Origin: Pseudomonadota bacterium
Lineage (GTDB): Bacteria; Pseudomonadota; Gammaproteobacteria; Xanthomonadales; Rhodanobacteraceae
Reading direction: 5' to 3'
Length of the DNA stretch: 64,000 bases
Assembly (NCBI GenBank): GCA_023388255.1
Contig: JAEWGO010000002.1
Coordinates: 248,001-312,000 of the forward strand
Below are positions 8,327-17,689 of this stretch, piece after piece. Position 1 is the stretch's first letter. Each line of letters starts with the position of its first letter. The notes beneath the pieces were generated by a model. It was not told the DNA's origin, made no database searches, and saw only the letters and a list, made by a program, of their open reading frames with translations. Both the position numbers and the translations under genes were made by a program.

Positions 8327-9526
8327 TCAGCCGGGGCGCGTGATCGAGGCGTGCGAGCGCATCGGCGAGTGATCGACGCCGGCGCTGTCGTGGAAGATCG
8401 GCTCGATCGAAAGCTCGCCGAGACGGCTTTGGGCAAAGCGCTGGACGAGATCGTCCTGATGTTCGAGCAACAGGTCGTATGCGTCGCGCGAGGACACCTC
8501 CGCACGCAGGCGCCAGCCGTCATCGGTACGCGTCAGCCACAGGTCGGTACCCGGCATCGCATCGTTCTGCATGCGCAGCAGCACCTCGCGCGAACGGCCG
8601 CGCGTGCTGCGCGGATCGGTGACGAGCATTTGCCGCACGTGTTTCTGGATCAGGTCGGAAAGCGCCGGCGTGAAGCCGCCCGCCGCCGGCTGCGCCTGCG
8701 CCATCGCGGCGGCCTGCGGTTGCTGCGGCATCGGCGTCATCGATTCGGTCGGCATCATCGCGGGCGCGGCATTGGCCGACACCTGTGCCATCGATGCGTC
8801 CTTGCCTTCGCTGCCCTCATCCTTGCCGCTGGAGTGCGCCGCGCGGGTCGCCTGCGCGGCCTGGGTTTCGCCGTGTTCGGCCTTGCGCGCAAGCTGCTGC
8901 GCCGATGGCACATCGCCCTTGTCGCCGGTGTGCAGCTGCTCGGTGTCGACGCTGCCATCGGTCGCTGCAGACGATTGCGCCGCTCCACTGTCCTTGCCCA
9001 AGGTCTTCGGCAGTTCGGCGTTCGACAAGCGCGCGCCTTCGTCGGCACGAACCGGGCGATGGTCCTGCGCGATGCGCGCATCGGACTGCGCATCGCCCGC
9101 GACCTGTGCTGGCTGCGTCTCCAGACCGACCTTGTCGTCTTTCGGTGCTTCGCCCTTGGCGCCATCCGCCGCGCCGAAGGCACGCTGCATCGCTGCGCGG
9201 AACCGCTCGGCAACACCTTGGGGGCCGACTTGAACCAGCACGGCGCCTTCATCCGATTGCGCCTGTTGCGTACCCTGCACGTTTGCCTCCGATCCCTTCG
9301 ACGACGCGCGCGGTTCGGCGTTGCGACCGCCCTGCATCAACGCGCGAAAGCGGTCGACTTCCACCCGCTGCGGCACTTCGCCGGCCACCCGCGCACCGAC
9401 TTCGCGCGCGACGCCCTCGCGTAGCGCCACATCTTGCGCGCCGCGATCCGCGCGCGCGCGATCCTCGGCGGCAAGGCGCCGTTGGCGCTGCGTGTTCTGG
9501 CTGGAGGACGAGTCACCGATCAGCAT
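8327..9526 (-). CDS. sctP: T3SS needle-length regulator SctP (YscP/HrpP-like)
   Basis: A 399-residue hydrophilic protein. The middle is long, low-complexity and rich in Ala, Gln, Lys and Glu, as in YscP/FliK-type molecular rulers. A compact C-terminal domain follows (about residues 300-385, …REVLLRMQNDAMPGTDLWLTR… to …SRLGELSIE), consistent with the T3S4 substrate-specificity-switch domain that contacts SctU. It is the last gene of the sctV-to-sctP unit, starting 3 nt after the sctO stop. Identification rests on position, length and domain layout, since these proteins diverge fast. Confidence 0.8.
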   Translation of the reverse strand: MLIGDSSSSQNTQRQRRLAAEDRARADRGAQDVALREGVAREVGARVAGEVPQRVEVDRFRALMQGGRNAEPRASSKGSEANVQGTQQAQSDEGAVLVQVGPQGVAERFRAAMQRAFGAADGAKGEAPKDDKVGLETQPAQVAGDAQSDARIAQDHRPVRADEGARLSNAELPKTLGKDSGAAQSSAATDGSVDTEQLHTGDKGDVPSAQQLARKAEHGETQAAQATRAAHSSGKDEGSEGKDASMAQVSANAAPAMMPTESMTPMPQQPQAAAMAQAQPAAGGFTPALSDLIQKHVRQMLVTDPRSTRGRSREVLLRMQNDAMPGTDLWLTRTDDGWRLRAEVSSRDAYDLLLEHQDDLVQRFAQSRLGELSIEPIFHDSAGVDHSPMRSHASITRPG

Positions 9527-9529
9527 GGT

Positions 9530-10015
9530 TCACCCCATCGTTCCGGTGCCCGCGCGGAACAGTTCCTCGCTGGCCTGTTCTTCCTGACGCTCCTGCTCGC
9601 GTCGTTCGCCACGCTGCCATTCACCGCGGAAGGCCTGTAACGCATCGACCTTGGCTTGCGCGCGGCGCAGCACAGCGATCTGCTCGGCGAGCTTCGCCTG
9701 GGCTCGCGCCACGTCCTCCACCGCACCGGCAATCGCCGCATCGCCGCGGGCGATGGCGGTGTCGAGCCACGCACGGTGGCGTTCCGCACGATCGAACCAG
9801 TCGGCAACGAGCGTATGCGGATCGCTCATCGCGACCTGGCATGCCTGCTGGTGGCGCGAGCGCTGGTCGGCGACTTCGCCGCGTGCTTTCCTCGCCATCT
9901 CCAGCCGCTGTTCGGCCTGCGCCAATTCGGCGCGGCATGCGGTGACGAGGCGCTGCTCGGCTTCGAGGCGCAGATCGCGCACGCGGCTCAAGGGTTCGAG
10001 TGGAAAGCGTTTCAT
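9530..10015 (-). CDS. sctO: T3SS ATPase stalk protein SctO
   Basis: A 161-residue protein predicted to be almost entirely alpha-helical coiled coil, rich in Arg, Gln, Glu and Ala. It begins MKRFPLEPLSRVRDLRLEAE, which fits the YscO/FliJ family. FliJ/SctO forms the central stalk inside the SctN ATPase hexamer and links it to the export gate. The start overlaps the sctN stop by 4 nt (ATGA), so translation is probably coupled. Position directly after sctN and before sctP is the family's usual place. Confidence 0.86.
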   Translation of the reverse strand: MKRFPLEPLSRVRDLRLEAEQRLVTACRAELAQAEQRLEMARKARGEVADQRSRHQQACQVAMSDPHTLVADWFDRAERHRAWLDTAIARGDAAIAGAVEDVARAQAKLAEQIAVLRRAQAKVDALQAFRGEWQRGERREQERQEEQASEELFRAGTGTMG

Positions 10016-11358
10016 CGAAACATCCCGATCAGTTGGCCGACAGTATCGTCGTAGCCATCGAGCGATTCCGAGGACTGGCGCAGGAATGCGTTGATCTCGC
10101 CGATCTTGGCCACCGCCGTATCTGCGTCGATATCGTTGCCGGCACGGTACTCGCCCAGTTGCAACAACAATTCGATGTCGCGGTACTTCGCGAGATAGCG
10201 GCGCAACAAGCCCGCCGCGTGCTGGTGTTCGGGCGAGGTCACGCGCGTCATCACGCGGCTGGCGCTGGCGAGCACGTCGATCGCCGGAAAGTGGTTTTGT
10301 GCGGACAACTTCTTGGAGAGGTAGATGTGCCCGTCGAGGATCGAGCGCACTTCCTCGGCGATCGGATCGCCGCCTTCTTCCTCTTCCATCAGTACCGTGT
10401 AGAACGCGGTGATCGTGCCGCGATCGTTGTTGCCGGCACGCTCGAACAGGCGCGGCAGGGCCGAAAACACCGATGGCGTGAAGCCACGCCGCGCCGGCGG
10501 CTCGCCCATCGCGAGACCGACGTCGCGCAATGCGCGCGCGAAGCGCGTGACCGAATCCATCATCAGCAGCACGCGCAGGCCCTGGTCGCGGAAGTATTCG
10601 GCGATCGCGGTGCCGACGTAGGCGACGCGGCTGCGCTCGAGCGCGGGACGATCCGACGTGGCAACGACGACGACGCTGCGCTTGAGGCCTTCGACGCCGA
10701 GGCTGTCGTGGATGAACTCGTTGACCTCGCGGCCGCGCTCGCCGACCAGCACGATCACGTTGACATCACTTTGCGCGCCGCGCGCGAGCATGCCGAGCAA
10801 GGTGCTCTTTCCGCCGCCGGCCGTCGCAAAGATGCCGAGACGCTGACCTTCGCCGACACTGAGCACGCCATCAATCGCACGCACGCCGGTCGGCAGCGGC
10901 CGGTCGATCAGGCGGCGCTTGAGCGGATTGGGCGACGGCGCATAGACCGATGCACGCAGTCGAGCGTCGAGCGGGCCGAGGTCGTCGAGCGGTTCTCCAT
11001 GCGCATCGAGGATGCGTCCGAGCAGCGTGTTTCCAACCGGAACGCTGGCCTGGCGACCGGTTGCAGTGACGGTGGTCGCCGCCGATATGCCTTCGAGCGG
11101 GCCGAGCGGCGTCAGCAGCGTGTGCGCGCGCGAGATGCCGACCACTTCGGCCGGCAGCGCGAAGCCGCTTTCGGCCTGTTCGAGCAGGCACAACTCGCCG
11201 ATCGCCGCGTTGATGCCGGTGACGCGCACGAGCGTGCCATAGGCTTCGGCGACGCGGCCGACACGTTGCAAGGTGTCGCGATTGGCGAGCGCACGCAGCA
11301 GTTGCGTGGCGCCAGCAGCGCCGCTCTCCGCGCTCGCCGTGTCGTCATTCAGCGGCAT
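10012..11358 (-). CDS. sctN: T3SS ATPase SctN
   Basis: The cytoplasmic hexameric ATPase that releases chaperones and unfolds substrates. It is related to F1 beta and FliI. A Walker A of the form ATAGGGKST lies at about residues 178-186; most SctN proteins have A-G-S-G-V-G-K-S-T there. The P-loop is followed by VLVGERGREVNEFI, the Walker B strand VLLMMDSVTRFA and SDRPALERS. About 448 residues is normal. The ATG at 11358 is preferred; a GTG at 11364 is possible. The start overlaps the end of sctL, and sctO overlaps its stop. Confidence 0.95.
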   Translation of the reverse strand: MPLNDDTASAESGAAGATQLLRALANRDTLQRVGRVAEAYGTLVRVTGINAAIGELCLLEQAESGFALPAEVVGISRAHTLLTPLGPLEGISAATTVTATGRQASVPVGNTLLGRILDAHGEPLDDLGPLDARLRASVYAPSPNPLKRRLIDRPLPTGVRAIDGVLSVGEGQRLGIFATAGGGKSTLLGMLARGAQSDVNVIVLVGERGREVNEFIHDSLGVEGLKRSVVVVATSDRPALERSRVAYVGTAIAEYFRDQGLRVLLMMDSVTRFARALRDVGLAMGEPPARRGFTPSVFSALPRLFERAGNNDRGTITAFYTVLMEEEEGGDPIAEEVRSILDGHIYLSKKLSAQNHFPAIDVLASASRVMTRVTSPEHQHAAGLLRRYLAKYRDIELLLQLGEYRAGNDIDADTAVAKIGEINAFLRQSSESLDGYDDTVGQLIGMFR

Positions 11359-12013
11359 CGCCACTGTTCTCCACGAAGGATGCGCCGCTATCCATCGGCG
11401 TCGATTCGCTGCGCGCGCTGGCCAGGATTACGCGCACCTGGTCGAGTTGTTCCTTGAGTCCGGCACGCACGACGCCGCCCTCGGCTTCTATCAGGCAATC
11501 GAACTCGCCGATTTCGGGCGTGGCGACGACCTCGATCGCCGGCGCCCCGCCGACGGCGTGAGTAGCGACGCGATGGCGCGTGGCATCGGCGACGTCCGGG
11601 TGCACGCGTACGGTCAGGTTCGGTTCGAGCGCAAGCTGGTGCACCGCTTCGGCGACCAGTTCGGGAATCAGGCGTTGCGCACCGAGCGCCGGCGCGATGC
11701 GCTCGACGATGCCGACGGCGAGTTCGGCCACCTGCGCACGCATCTGCTCGCCGAGTTGCTCGCGCGCGCGCTGCAACGCGACCAGCGACGAACCGAACTG
11801 GTCGAGTGCAGTGCGGCGCCCTTCATCGAGCCCGGCCTCGCGCGCACGCCGATGCTCTTCGGCGAGTTCGACGGCGAGATTCTCCACCGCATGGTTCGCC
11901 TGATCGACAAGTTCCTGCACGCGACTGAGCGGAAGCCACGCCTGCGCCGGAATCACGCGCGCATCGATGCCGAGGGCGTAGCGCTGGTGGAAGTCGATCA
12001 TCACGGCACTCAT
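11345..12013 (-). CDS. sctL: T3SS ATPase stator SctL
   Basis: A 222-residue protein of the YscL/HrpE/FliH family, which forms the spokes joining the ATPase SctN to the SctQ sorting-platform pods. A central helical section with many Arg, Glu and Gln (…AEEHRRAREAGLDEGRRTALDQF…) leads to a C-terminal domain with the family pattern …LTVRVHPDVAD and …CLIEAEGGVVRAGL, close to the 'v.iesp.G.idasl..Ql' ending of FliH. The ATG at 12013 overlaps the sctK stop in an ATGA and gives MSAVMIDFHQRY. The upstream extension in the open frame lacks such support. Confidence 0.88.
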   Translation of the reverse strand: MSAVMIDFHQRYALGIDARVIPAQAWLPLSRVQELVDQANHAVENLAVELAEEHRRAREAGLDEGRRTALDQFGSSLVALQRAREQLGEQMRAQVAELAVGIVERIAPALGAQRLIPELVAEAVHQLALEPNLTVRVHPDVADATRHRVATHAVGGAPAIEVVATPEIGEFDCLIEAEGGVVRAGLKEQLDQVRVILASARSESTPMDSGASFVENSGDAAE

Positions 12014-12663
12014 CGCTGCGCGTCCGCGGCACTTTCGCTGGCCGCATCGAGGTATTGCGCGACCGCGGTCGGCGGCAACCACGCGTCACGACGTTCGCCG
12101 GAACTGGCCGGCGGGAAAGCGAGCCTGACACGCTCGCCCAGAAGCGCATGCAGATTGGAGGAATAGGTGAACAACTCGACACGACCGCGTTGGCGCAGCA
12201 GCTCGCCGAGCGCGTTGGCATTGTCGAGCACTCGCCCCAGACCGGCGTTCGCGCAGTGCCGTACCGCTTCGGGAACGCGACCGCGCCAAGGGTCGGTCGA
12301 CAGCGCGAACGAAAGCCGCGCGGCGCCGATCGCCTCGCGAATACGCAACACTTCGCTGCGCTCGACGCGCGCGCGCAACGCCGGTGAGAATGCGAGCGCG
12401 CCGAGATCGAGCGCGGCGCCGCGCAAGCGCTCGCCGGAGAACAACGCTACAGGCGTGCGTTCGATCCATGCCGCATCGTTCGCAGCTTCCAGCCGGAACA
12501 GCAGCGGTGCCTCGTCCTCCAGTTGCAGCGCGAGCATGCGGCGACCGAGGACCGATCCGCGCGCGCGCTCTACCAGCTCGGGGCTCGCATCGGCGAAACG
12601 GCTCGACGGCGCGCCGTCGAGCGTCGATCTCAAAAGTGCGACCCAGTGCGGATCAGCCGCCAT
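12010..12663 (-). CDS. sctK: T3SS sorting-platform protein SctK
   Basis: A 217-residue soluble protein between sctJ and sctL, exactly where YscK/HrpD/PscK genes lie. SctK caps the SctQ pods and contacts the SctD ring. The sequence is weakly conserved in all families; seen here are the N-terminal MAADPHWVALL, a run of acidic and aliphatic helices, and WLPPTAVAQYLDA near the end. I chose the ATG at 12663 because GGGGAAGG lies 5 nt upstream; an ATG at 12678 has no such site. Identification depends mainly on synteny. Confidence 0.75.
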   Translation of the reverse strand: MAADPHWVALLRSTLDGAPSSRFADASPELVERARGSVLGRRMLALQLEDEAPLLFRLEAANDAAWIERTPVALFSGERLRGAALDLGALAFSPALRARVERSEVLRIREAIGAARLSFALSTDPWRGRVPEAVRHCANAGLGRVLDNANALGELLRQRGRVELFTYSSNLHALLGERVRLAFPPASSGERRDAWLPPTAVAQYLDAASESAADAQR

Positions 12664-13522
12664 CGCGACCTTCCCCATTCGGGCGACGGCGATTGCCGAG
12701 CACCGCGCCCAATGACGAGCGGCTGCGCCAGAACAGCAGCATCGCTGCGGTCAAGGTCAGCAGCGCGAATACGAACAGCAATCCGCGCGTGACATCGCTG
12801 CGTGAGGCGAAGCGCAGAAGATTGTTCGGTGCGGTCCTGTCCTCACCGGCAGCCGAGGTGACCGGCGTTTCCTGGAACGCAGGCTGGGTGAAGAACTTCA
12901 CTGTCACGCGGTCGGGGTTGTCCAGCCCTTCGACGGCATCCTTGACGATCGCCTTGATGTCGGTTTCGCGCTCCTGCACGTGCGCGCCAGGCGACGTCAG
13001 GATGACAACCGAAGCCGAAGCCGAATCCGACTTGCTGCCGATCAGATCGCGATCCGGCAGCGCGACGTGGACGCGTGCGCTGACGACGCCGTCGATCTTC
13101 TGCAAGGTGTCCGACAGCTCTTCGCTCAATGCGTAGAGATAGCGCGCCTTGTCCTCGGTGGGCGATGCGACGAACCCTTCCTTCTTGAAGATGTCGCCCA
13201 TCGACGGATGCGAACTGCGCGGCAGTCCGGCCGCTTCGAGCACCGCCATCGCAGTCGGGATGTCGCGCTTGGATACGCTGACGATCCAGTCCGTGCTGCG
13301 GTCGGCCTGGTGCTTGTCGGCGTCGATGTTCGCCCGCAGCAGCGTCGCCGAAACCTCGTTCGCCTGACGCTCGTCGAGATGCGAGTACAAGGCTTGGAAA
13401 TCGCCCATGCAGCCGGCCAGCAGCACCACGACGAACAACAGGAATACTCCGCGGAGGGCCGCGCGCAACGCGGCCCTCCTTGCGTGCGGATGAACGGTGA
13501 CGTGCGCGGATGCCGCGTGCAT
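12653..13522 (-). CDS. sctJ: T3SS inner-membrane ring lipoprotein SctJ
   Basis: A 289-residue lipoprotein of the YscJ/HrcJ/PrgK family, forming the inner ring of the basal body. The signal sequence ends in the lipobox VLLAGC, with Cys38 as the acylation site. The two ring-building domains follow, with family strings LYSHLDERQANEVSATLLRANI, DKARYLYALSEELSDTL and IDGVVSARVHVALPDRD. A C-terminal transmembrane helix (GLLFVFALLTLTAAMLLFW) precedes a basic tail. A good SD (GAGG, 7 nt spacing) supports the ATG at 13522. The end overlaps sctK. Confidence 0.95.
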   Translation of the reverse strand: MHAASAHVTVHPHARRAALRAALRGVFLLFVVVLLAGCMGDFQALYSHLDERQANEVSATLLRANIDADKHQADRSTDWIVSVSKRDIPTAMAVLEAAGLPRSSHPSMGDIFKKEGFVASPTEDKARYLYALSEELSDTLQKIDGVVSARVHVALPDRDLIGSKSDSASASVVILTSPGAHVQERETDIKAIVKDAVEGLDNPDRVTVKFFTQPAFQETPVTSAAGEDRTAPNNLLRFASRSDVTRGLLFVFALLTLTAAMLLFWRSRSSLGAVLGNRRRPNGEGRDGG

Positions 13523-13531
13523 GGGACGACC

Positions 13532-13921
13532 TCAGGATTGCTGGCGGAACAACTGCTGGACACCGTCCGACGTGCGATTGGCAACGTTCGATGTCAGCTC
13601 CGCATGGAACAGGAACTCATGGCATTTGACGGTGAGCTGCATCATCTGGCCCGGCGTCGGTTCGGCACCGGCTTCGAGACTCGAGGTGATCTCGCCGATG
13701 CTGCTGACGCGACCGTTCAGCGACTCGAAGTTCTGCAGCACGGCCTTGAAGCCCGGCGACACGGCCTCGACCGAGGTGGGTGGACTCACCTGCGTCGGTG
13801 CCGCGTTCGCGTACGCCTCCTGGAACCTCGCGACATCGAGGACCGTCGTCTGGGTTTGTGGACCGGCGGCTTGCGGCATGGCCGAGAGCGCTGCCAGGTC
13901 GATCGATTGGATGGGTGTCAT
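13532..13921 (-). CDS. sctI: T3SS inner-rod protein SctI
   Basis: A 129-residue protein whose C-terminal half has the YscI/HrpB inner-rod pattern: a helix …MMQLTVKCHEFLFHAELTSNVANRTSDGVQQLFRQQS. In such proteins this part forms the adapter connecting the export gate to the needle. The N-terminal half is variable and Pro/Ala rich. It is preceded by AAGGTG at good spacing and followed 9 nt later by sctJ. A 182-bp spacer separates it from the needle-candidate gene upstream. Confidence 0.88.
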   Translation of the reverse strand: MTPIQSIDLAALSAMPQAAGPQTQTTVLDVARFQEAYANAAPTQVSPPTSVEAVSPGFKAVLQNFESLNGRVSSIGEITSSLEAGAEPTPGQMMQLTVKCHEFLFHAELTSNVANRTSDGVQQLFRQQS

Positions 13922-14103
13922 GGATGCACCTTATGCATGGAAACACGTCTGGCAAACAGTCACGTCGCGTCGCGCAACCCGCCGGCGCAGCGTTCTCCGC
14001 GACACGACACCGGCGGCGAAGGGCCATCGATGAAGCGTCGCGAAGATGCGCCGCGGAGTCGGCACGCGAAGCCACGCGTCCATTTCGATCGCTCGAAGGA
14101 GAC
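13922..14103 (-). other. Spacer between needle-candidate gene and sctI
   Basis: At 182 bp this is the longest gap inside the sctV-sctP unit. I found no convincing reading frame in it. It may hold a processing or attenuation signal that lets the needle gene be expressed more strongly than the rest, but I see no clean terminator. Confidence 0.3.
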
Positions 14104-14445
14104 TTACTGCTTCCGACCGAGGGTTTCCAGCGCCTGGCCGACCGAGTTGTTCGACGTCGCCGAGTTGGTCGACATGAACTGCATCTTCAGCGAGGCGGCC
14201 GTCAGCAGGGTCAGCGTGGACGGCTGGTCCTGACCGTTGTCGCCGATCTGCGAAGACAGGTCGGTGATTTCCTGCGCCTGCTTGTCGAGAATCTTGCCCC
14301 ACGCCTTGGCCATTGCCTCGAACCAACTCTTCGCAGTGGTATCGGTGACCGGACCCGGGAGGGTCGTGCCGACGGGATTGAACGAGCCGTTCGTGCTCTG
14401 AACCGGCGCCGTACCGCCCAGCATCATGTTGACGTTGTTGCTCAT
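14104..14445 (-). CDS. sctF: Probable T3SS needle subunit SctF
   Basis: A 113-residue protein with no signal peptide. After a low-complexity N-terminus come two helices (about 38-65 and 78-110) joined by a turn with a Pro (QIGDNGQDQPST), the helix-turn-helix plan of needle proteins. It lies between sctD and sctI, where YscF-type genes sit in the Ysc order C-D-(E)-F-(GH)-I-J-K-L. It is longer than the usual 80-90 residues and ends in GRKQ. The ending resembles that of the 232-aa protein at 28460-29158. SD GGAG lies 8 nt before the ATG. SctF is the best reading by synteny; a related filament protein is the alternative. Confidence 0.65.
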   Translation of the reverse strand: MSNNVNMMLGGTAPVQSTNGSFNPVGTTLPGPVTDTTAKSWFEAMAKAWGKILDKQAQEITDLSSQIGDNGQDQPSTLTLLTAASLKMQFMSTNSATSNNSVGQALETLGRKQ

Positions 14446-14463
14446 CGCTTCGTCTCCTGTATC

Positions 14464-15657
14464 TCAGGGGGATTGTGCGTCGACCACGCTGTCGCGCGGG
14501 AGACGCTGGACATTGCCCGCATCATCGCGGACAAGAACATCGCCTTCCTCGATGCCGAGGAAAGTACCGCCTTGCGGCAGTGTCGAATGAAGGTAGTACT
14601 TCGTGTTGTCGACCGTGAGCAGGTACGGGTCGTCGCCATCGACGATGCGACGGATGCGCTTGCCATCCGTCACTGCCTTCGCCGTGCTCGGCGGCGGATC
14701 CAGATTGACCACGTCGACCTTGAGGTGCAGCTTCTCGTTGACCTCCTTGATCGTCCGTGATCCCAGCACTGCGTAAAGCGCCTTTTCGTCGCCGAAGCGC
14801 CCCTTCACTTCCACGTGCCCGGCGCCATTCCACTTCGTGTCCACGTGCAGGTTGTTCATGCGCAGCGATTCACCGACATCGGACGCAATGCGTGGACCGC
14901 TCTTGGCCTCGATGATCGTGTTGGAGAAGCCACGCTGGTCGAGCCGCGATCGCACGACCGCCATGTCCTCGGTGCGCTCGACGTAGCCGGTAACGACCGA
15001 TTGCTCGCCGCGTTGCTCGACGCCGAGTCCATTGAACCCAAGTTCGTGGACCAGCGCGCGAACTTCGCTGTCACGCGGCACGACCGGCGCGATTGCCGGC
15101 ACCGGCTTGGTGTTCTTCTGCGCGAGTGTCAGCGCGGCGCCTCCGGCGCACAGCAGCACAAGAGCGACCGCGAGGGTCGCAAACTTGCCGTTGTGGCGTT
15201 TCGTCTCCGGCGCGACCGCGCTGTCCTCGGATGCCACGGGCCGTTGCTCGACCCGTGCCAGCAGCGTCTGCCAGCGTTCGCTCCAATGCGGCCCCATGGC
15301 GAAGCGGGCACCGCCGGCACGGATCAGCGCGAACGGTGCAACGGCGACGGGATCGCCCGGATGCAGCATGTTGTCGTCGATGCGCACTTCGGCATCGACC
15401 GCACGCACCGTCAACTGGCCGTCGGCGTAGTTGACGATGCAATGGTGCGCGGCGACGCCGCTATCGCTGAAGATCAGGTCGCAATCGTCGGCGCTGCCGA
15501 TGATCAGCATGTCGCGCTCGGCCAGTTTGCGTTCGGCGCCGGCATGCACACCGACCAGCACGCGCAACGCCCACACCTCGGCGATCGAACCATCGATCTG
15601 CCGCGCAGGCGCGCGCTCGGCGCCTTCGATGTGTTTGCGTTGCGACCAGACTTGCAT
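14464..15657 (-). CDS. sctD: T3SS inner-membrane ring protein SctD
   Basis: A 397-residue protein with one transmembrane helix at about 158-179. The N-terminal cytoplasmic part (about 30-120) has an FHA-like fold, with LIIGSADDCDLIFSDSGVAAHHCIV resembling the core. The periplasmic part contains repeated ring-building modules. SctD forms the outer ring around SctJ and anchors SctK. The ATG at 15657 shares one base with the sctC stop (TGATG), which fixes the start; the open frame runs further upstream inside sctC. Confidence 0.9.
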   Translation of the reverse strand: MQVWSQRKHIEGAERAPARQIDGSIAEVWALRVLVGVHAGAERKLAERDMLIIGSADDCDLIFSDSGVAAHHCIVNYADGQLTVRAVDAEVRIDDNMLHPGDPVAVAPFALIRAGGARFAMGPHWSERWQTLLARVEQRPVASEDSAVAPETKRHNGKFATLAVALVLLCAGGAALTLAQKNTKPVPAIAPVVPRDSEVRALVHELGFNGLGVEQRGEQSVVTGYVERTEDMAVVRSRLDQRGFSNTIIEAKSGPRIASDVGESLRMNNLHVDTKWNGAGHVEVKGRFGDEKALYAVLGSRTIKEVNEKLHLKVDVVNLDPPPSTAKAVTDGKRIRRIVDGDDPYLLTVDNTKYYLHSTLPQGGTFLGIEEGDVLVRDDAGNVQRLPRDSVVDAQSP

Positions 15658-17636
15658 CAGTGTGCTCCGGCTTTCTTCTTGGCTGGAATGGGCTTCGCAT
15701 CTGCCGCAGGAGCGATCGGCGCGACCGGCACAGGCGCGGACGGTGCGACGGCAGCTGCGGGCGGCGGCGGATCCGGCTGCGCGTAACGCGCCTTCTCCGC
15801 ATCGGAAGCCCACGGCAGTTCGGCATGGTCACGCGCTTCCTGCTCGGCTCGGATGCGATCGACATCCGCCCCCGGGTTGCTCGGCACCTCTTGCCCCGTG
15901 ATGTGATTGGTGATCACCACGCGCGGCGTGATCAGGAACAAGCGTTCGCTGCGGCCGCGGTCCTTCTCGACCTGGCGGAACAGGGCGCCGATCAGCGGCA
16001 CGTCGCCGAGGATCGGCACCTTGTTCGTGTGGTTCTCGACCGAATCGGAAATCAGGCCGCCGAGCAGCAGGCTCTGACCCTCGTCGATCAGTGCCTGCGT
16101 GTTGACCGCCTTGCGCGTGACCAGCGGGATTGTCACGTTCTGGCCGTTCTGCGTGGCCTGCTGCAGTGTCACGCCACCGTCCTCGATCTGCACCATCGTG
16201 CGGATACGGCGACGGCCGTTCTCGTAGACCAGGTGCGGCGTCACGCGCAGCACGGTGCCGGCGACGACATTGAACAGATCGACGTCGTAGGCACCAGCAA
16301 CCGGAACATAGATCGTCTGGCTGTTCTCGATGACCGCCTCGGTGTCGTTCAGCGTCATTACCTGCGGACGCGACACGACATTGGTCACGTCCTGCGTCGC
16401 CAGCGCATTGATGCGTGCGATGAACTTGCCTGCATCGCCGACGATCGCGCCGATCTGGAATCCGTCGAGCTGATTCAGCAGGCTGATGTTGTTCTGGCCG
16501 AGCGCATAGGCGAGATTGCGGTTGGTGTCGATCGCGGGATTGGTGCTGGTGCGGCCGAAGCCGACCGCGGTGCGCGCGTTCTGCCAGCGCCAGTCGACGC
16601 CGAGCTTCTTCATCTTGCCCTTGTCGACGTCGATGATCGTCGCCTCAATCTCGACCATCTGCGGTTCGATGTCGAGCGACTGGATCAGGCGGTCGTACAT
16701 GCCGATGCGATCGGGCGCATCGCGCACGATGACCGCGTTGCGGAACGTGTCGGCGACGATGCGCGCGTTCGGCCCCGCGTCGACCGCAGGTGCGACCGAT
16801 GCCTGCGCCGGCACGATGTCGCCGGCGTCGCGGCGTGTGTCGGCCTCGCCGGGTGGCGTCAGCGGCGGCTGACCGACCGCGGCGAGACCCGAACCGCGAA
16901 GCTTCATCTGGCTCGGGCGCAGCATGCGATCCTGCGCAGCCGACATCGCCGCCTGCGGCGTCGCCGTGACCAATTCGCGCAACAGCGAGGCGACGCCCGG
17001 CACGACCTGCTGGCGGTTGCCGATCGTCATCGTCATGTCCGCCGCCCAGGCGTAGCGCAGCTTGTAGTACTTGAATACCGTCGCGTTGTTCGGCCCCTGG
17101 CCGTTGACCGCGTCGACGAGCTGCTGCACCTGCTCGACGAAACGCGGCACGCCGGTGATCATCACCAGACCGTTGCCGCTGGTCGCGCTGAACGTGTTGC
17201 TTTCGTCACCGAGCTTCATTTTCTGGAACGCGGTGACGAAATCCTCGACACGCGCCGGCGGCAGATTCGCGTAGCGCGTCGTGCGTTCCTGCGAGAGATA
17301 GAGATAGACCGCGGCGCCATCGTAGTAGCTGACGATGTCGTTGGTGCCGGCGATCGACGCGAACACGCGCTGCGGGCTGCCGTCGCGCGGACCGCTGATC
17401 GCTCCGCCACGGTTCTGCAGCTGCTGGCTGACGAACACGGTCAGACCCTGATCGGCAAAGAACTCGCGCAGCAGTTCCGCGAGCGGCTGCTCCTTCGGAT
17501 TGAGATGCACCTCGCCGCGCTTGAACGGGATCGGCGCGGCTTGCGCCGTTCCGATCACCACCGACGATGATGCCACCAGCAACGCCATGAGACAGCTCCC
17601 GACTCGCTTTCCCATCCCCTTCCCCAGCTTTCGCAT
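15657..17636 (-). CDS. sctC: T3SS outer-membrane secretin SctC
   Basis: A 659-residue secretin. A signal peptide ends …VVIGTAQAAPIPF. N-domains follow (…NPKEQPLAELLREFFADQGLTVFVS…, …AGTNDIVSYYDG…). The conserved secretin domain lies in the last third (VVSRPQVMTLNDTEAVIENSQ, VLRVTPHLV, LLLGGLISDSVENHTNKVPILGDVPLIGALF, RLFLITPRVV). A Pro/Ala-rich C-terminal tail extends past the domain and may bind a pilotin, though no pilotin gene is evident. sctV lies 53 bp upstream and sctD overlaps the stop. An ATG 21 nt further in (17615) also has a purine-rich leader. Confidence 0.95.
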   Translation of the reverse strand: MRKLGKGMGKRVGSCLMALLVASSSVVIGTAQAAPIPFKRGEVHLNPKEQPLAELLREFFADQGLTVFVSQQLQNRGGAISGPRDGSPQRVFASIAGTNDIVSYYDGAAVYLYLSQERTTRYANLPPARVEDFVTAFQKMKLGDESNTFSATSGNGLVMITGVPRFVEQVQQLVDAVNGQGPNNATVFKYYKLRYAWAADMTMTIGNRQQVVPGVASLLRELVTATPQAAMSAAQDRMLRPSQMKLRGSGLAAVGQPPLTPPGEADTRRDAGDIVPAQASVAPAVDAGPNARIVADTFRNAVIVRDAPDRIGMYDRLIQSLDIEPQMVEIEATIIDVDKGKMKKLGVDWRWQNARTAVGFGRTSTNPAIDTNRNLAYALGQNNISLLNQLDGFQIGAIVGDAGKFIARINALATQDVTNVVSRPQVMTLNDTEAVIENSQTIYVPVAGAYDVDLFNVVAGTVLRVTPHLVYENGRRRIRTMVQIEDGGVTLQQATQNGQNVTIPLVTRKAVNTQALIDEGQSLLLGGLISDSVENHTNKVPILGDVPLIGALFRQVEKDRGRSERLFLITPRVVITNHITGQEVPSNPGADVDRIRAEQEARDHAELPWASDAEKARYAQPDPPPPAAAVAPSAPVPVAPIAPAADAKPIPAKKKAGAH

Positions 17637-17689
17637 CCGCTACCCCAATTGGTCAATGTTCCGGTTTTCGCAACTATTCCCGCCGACCC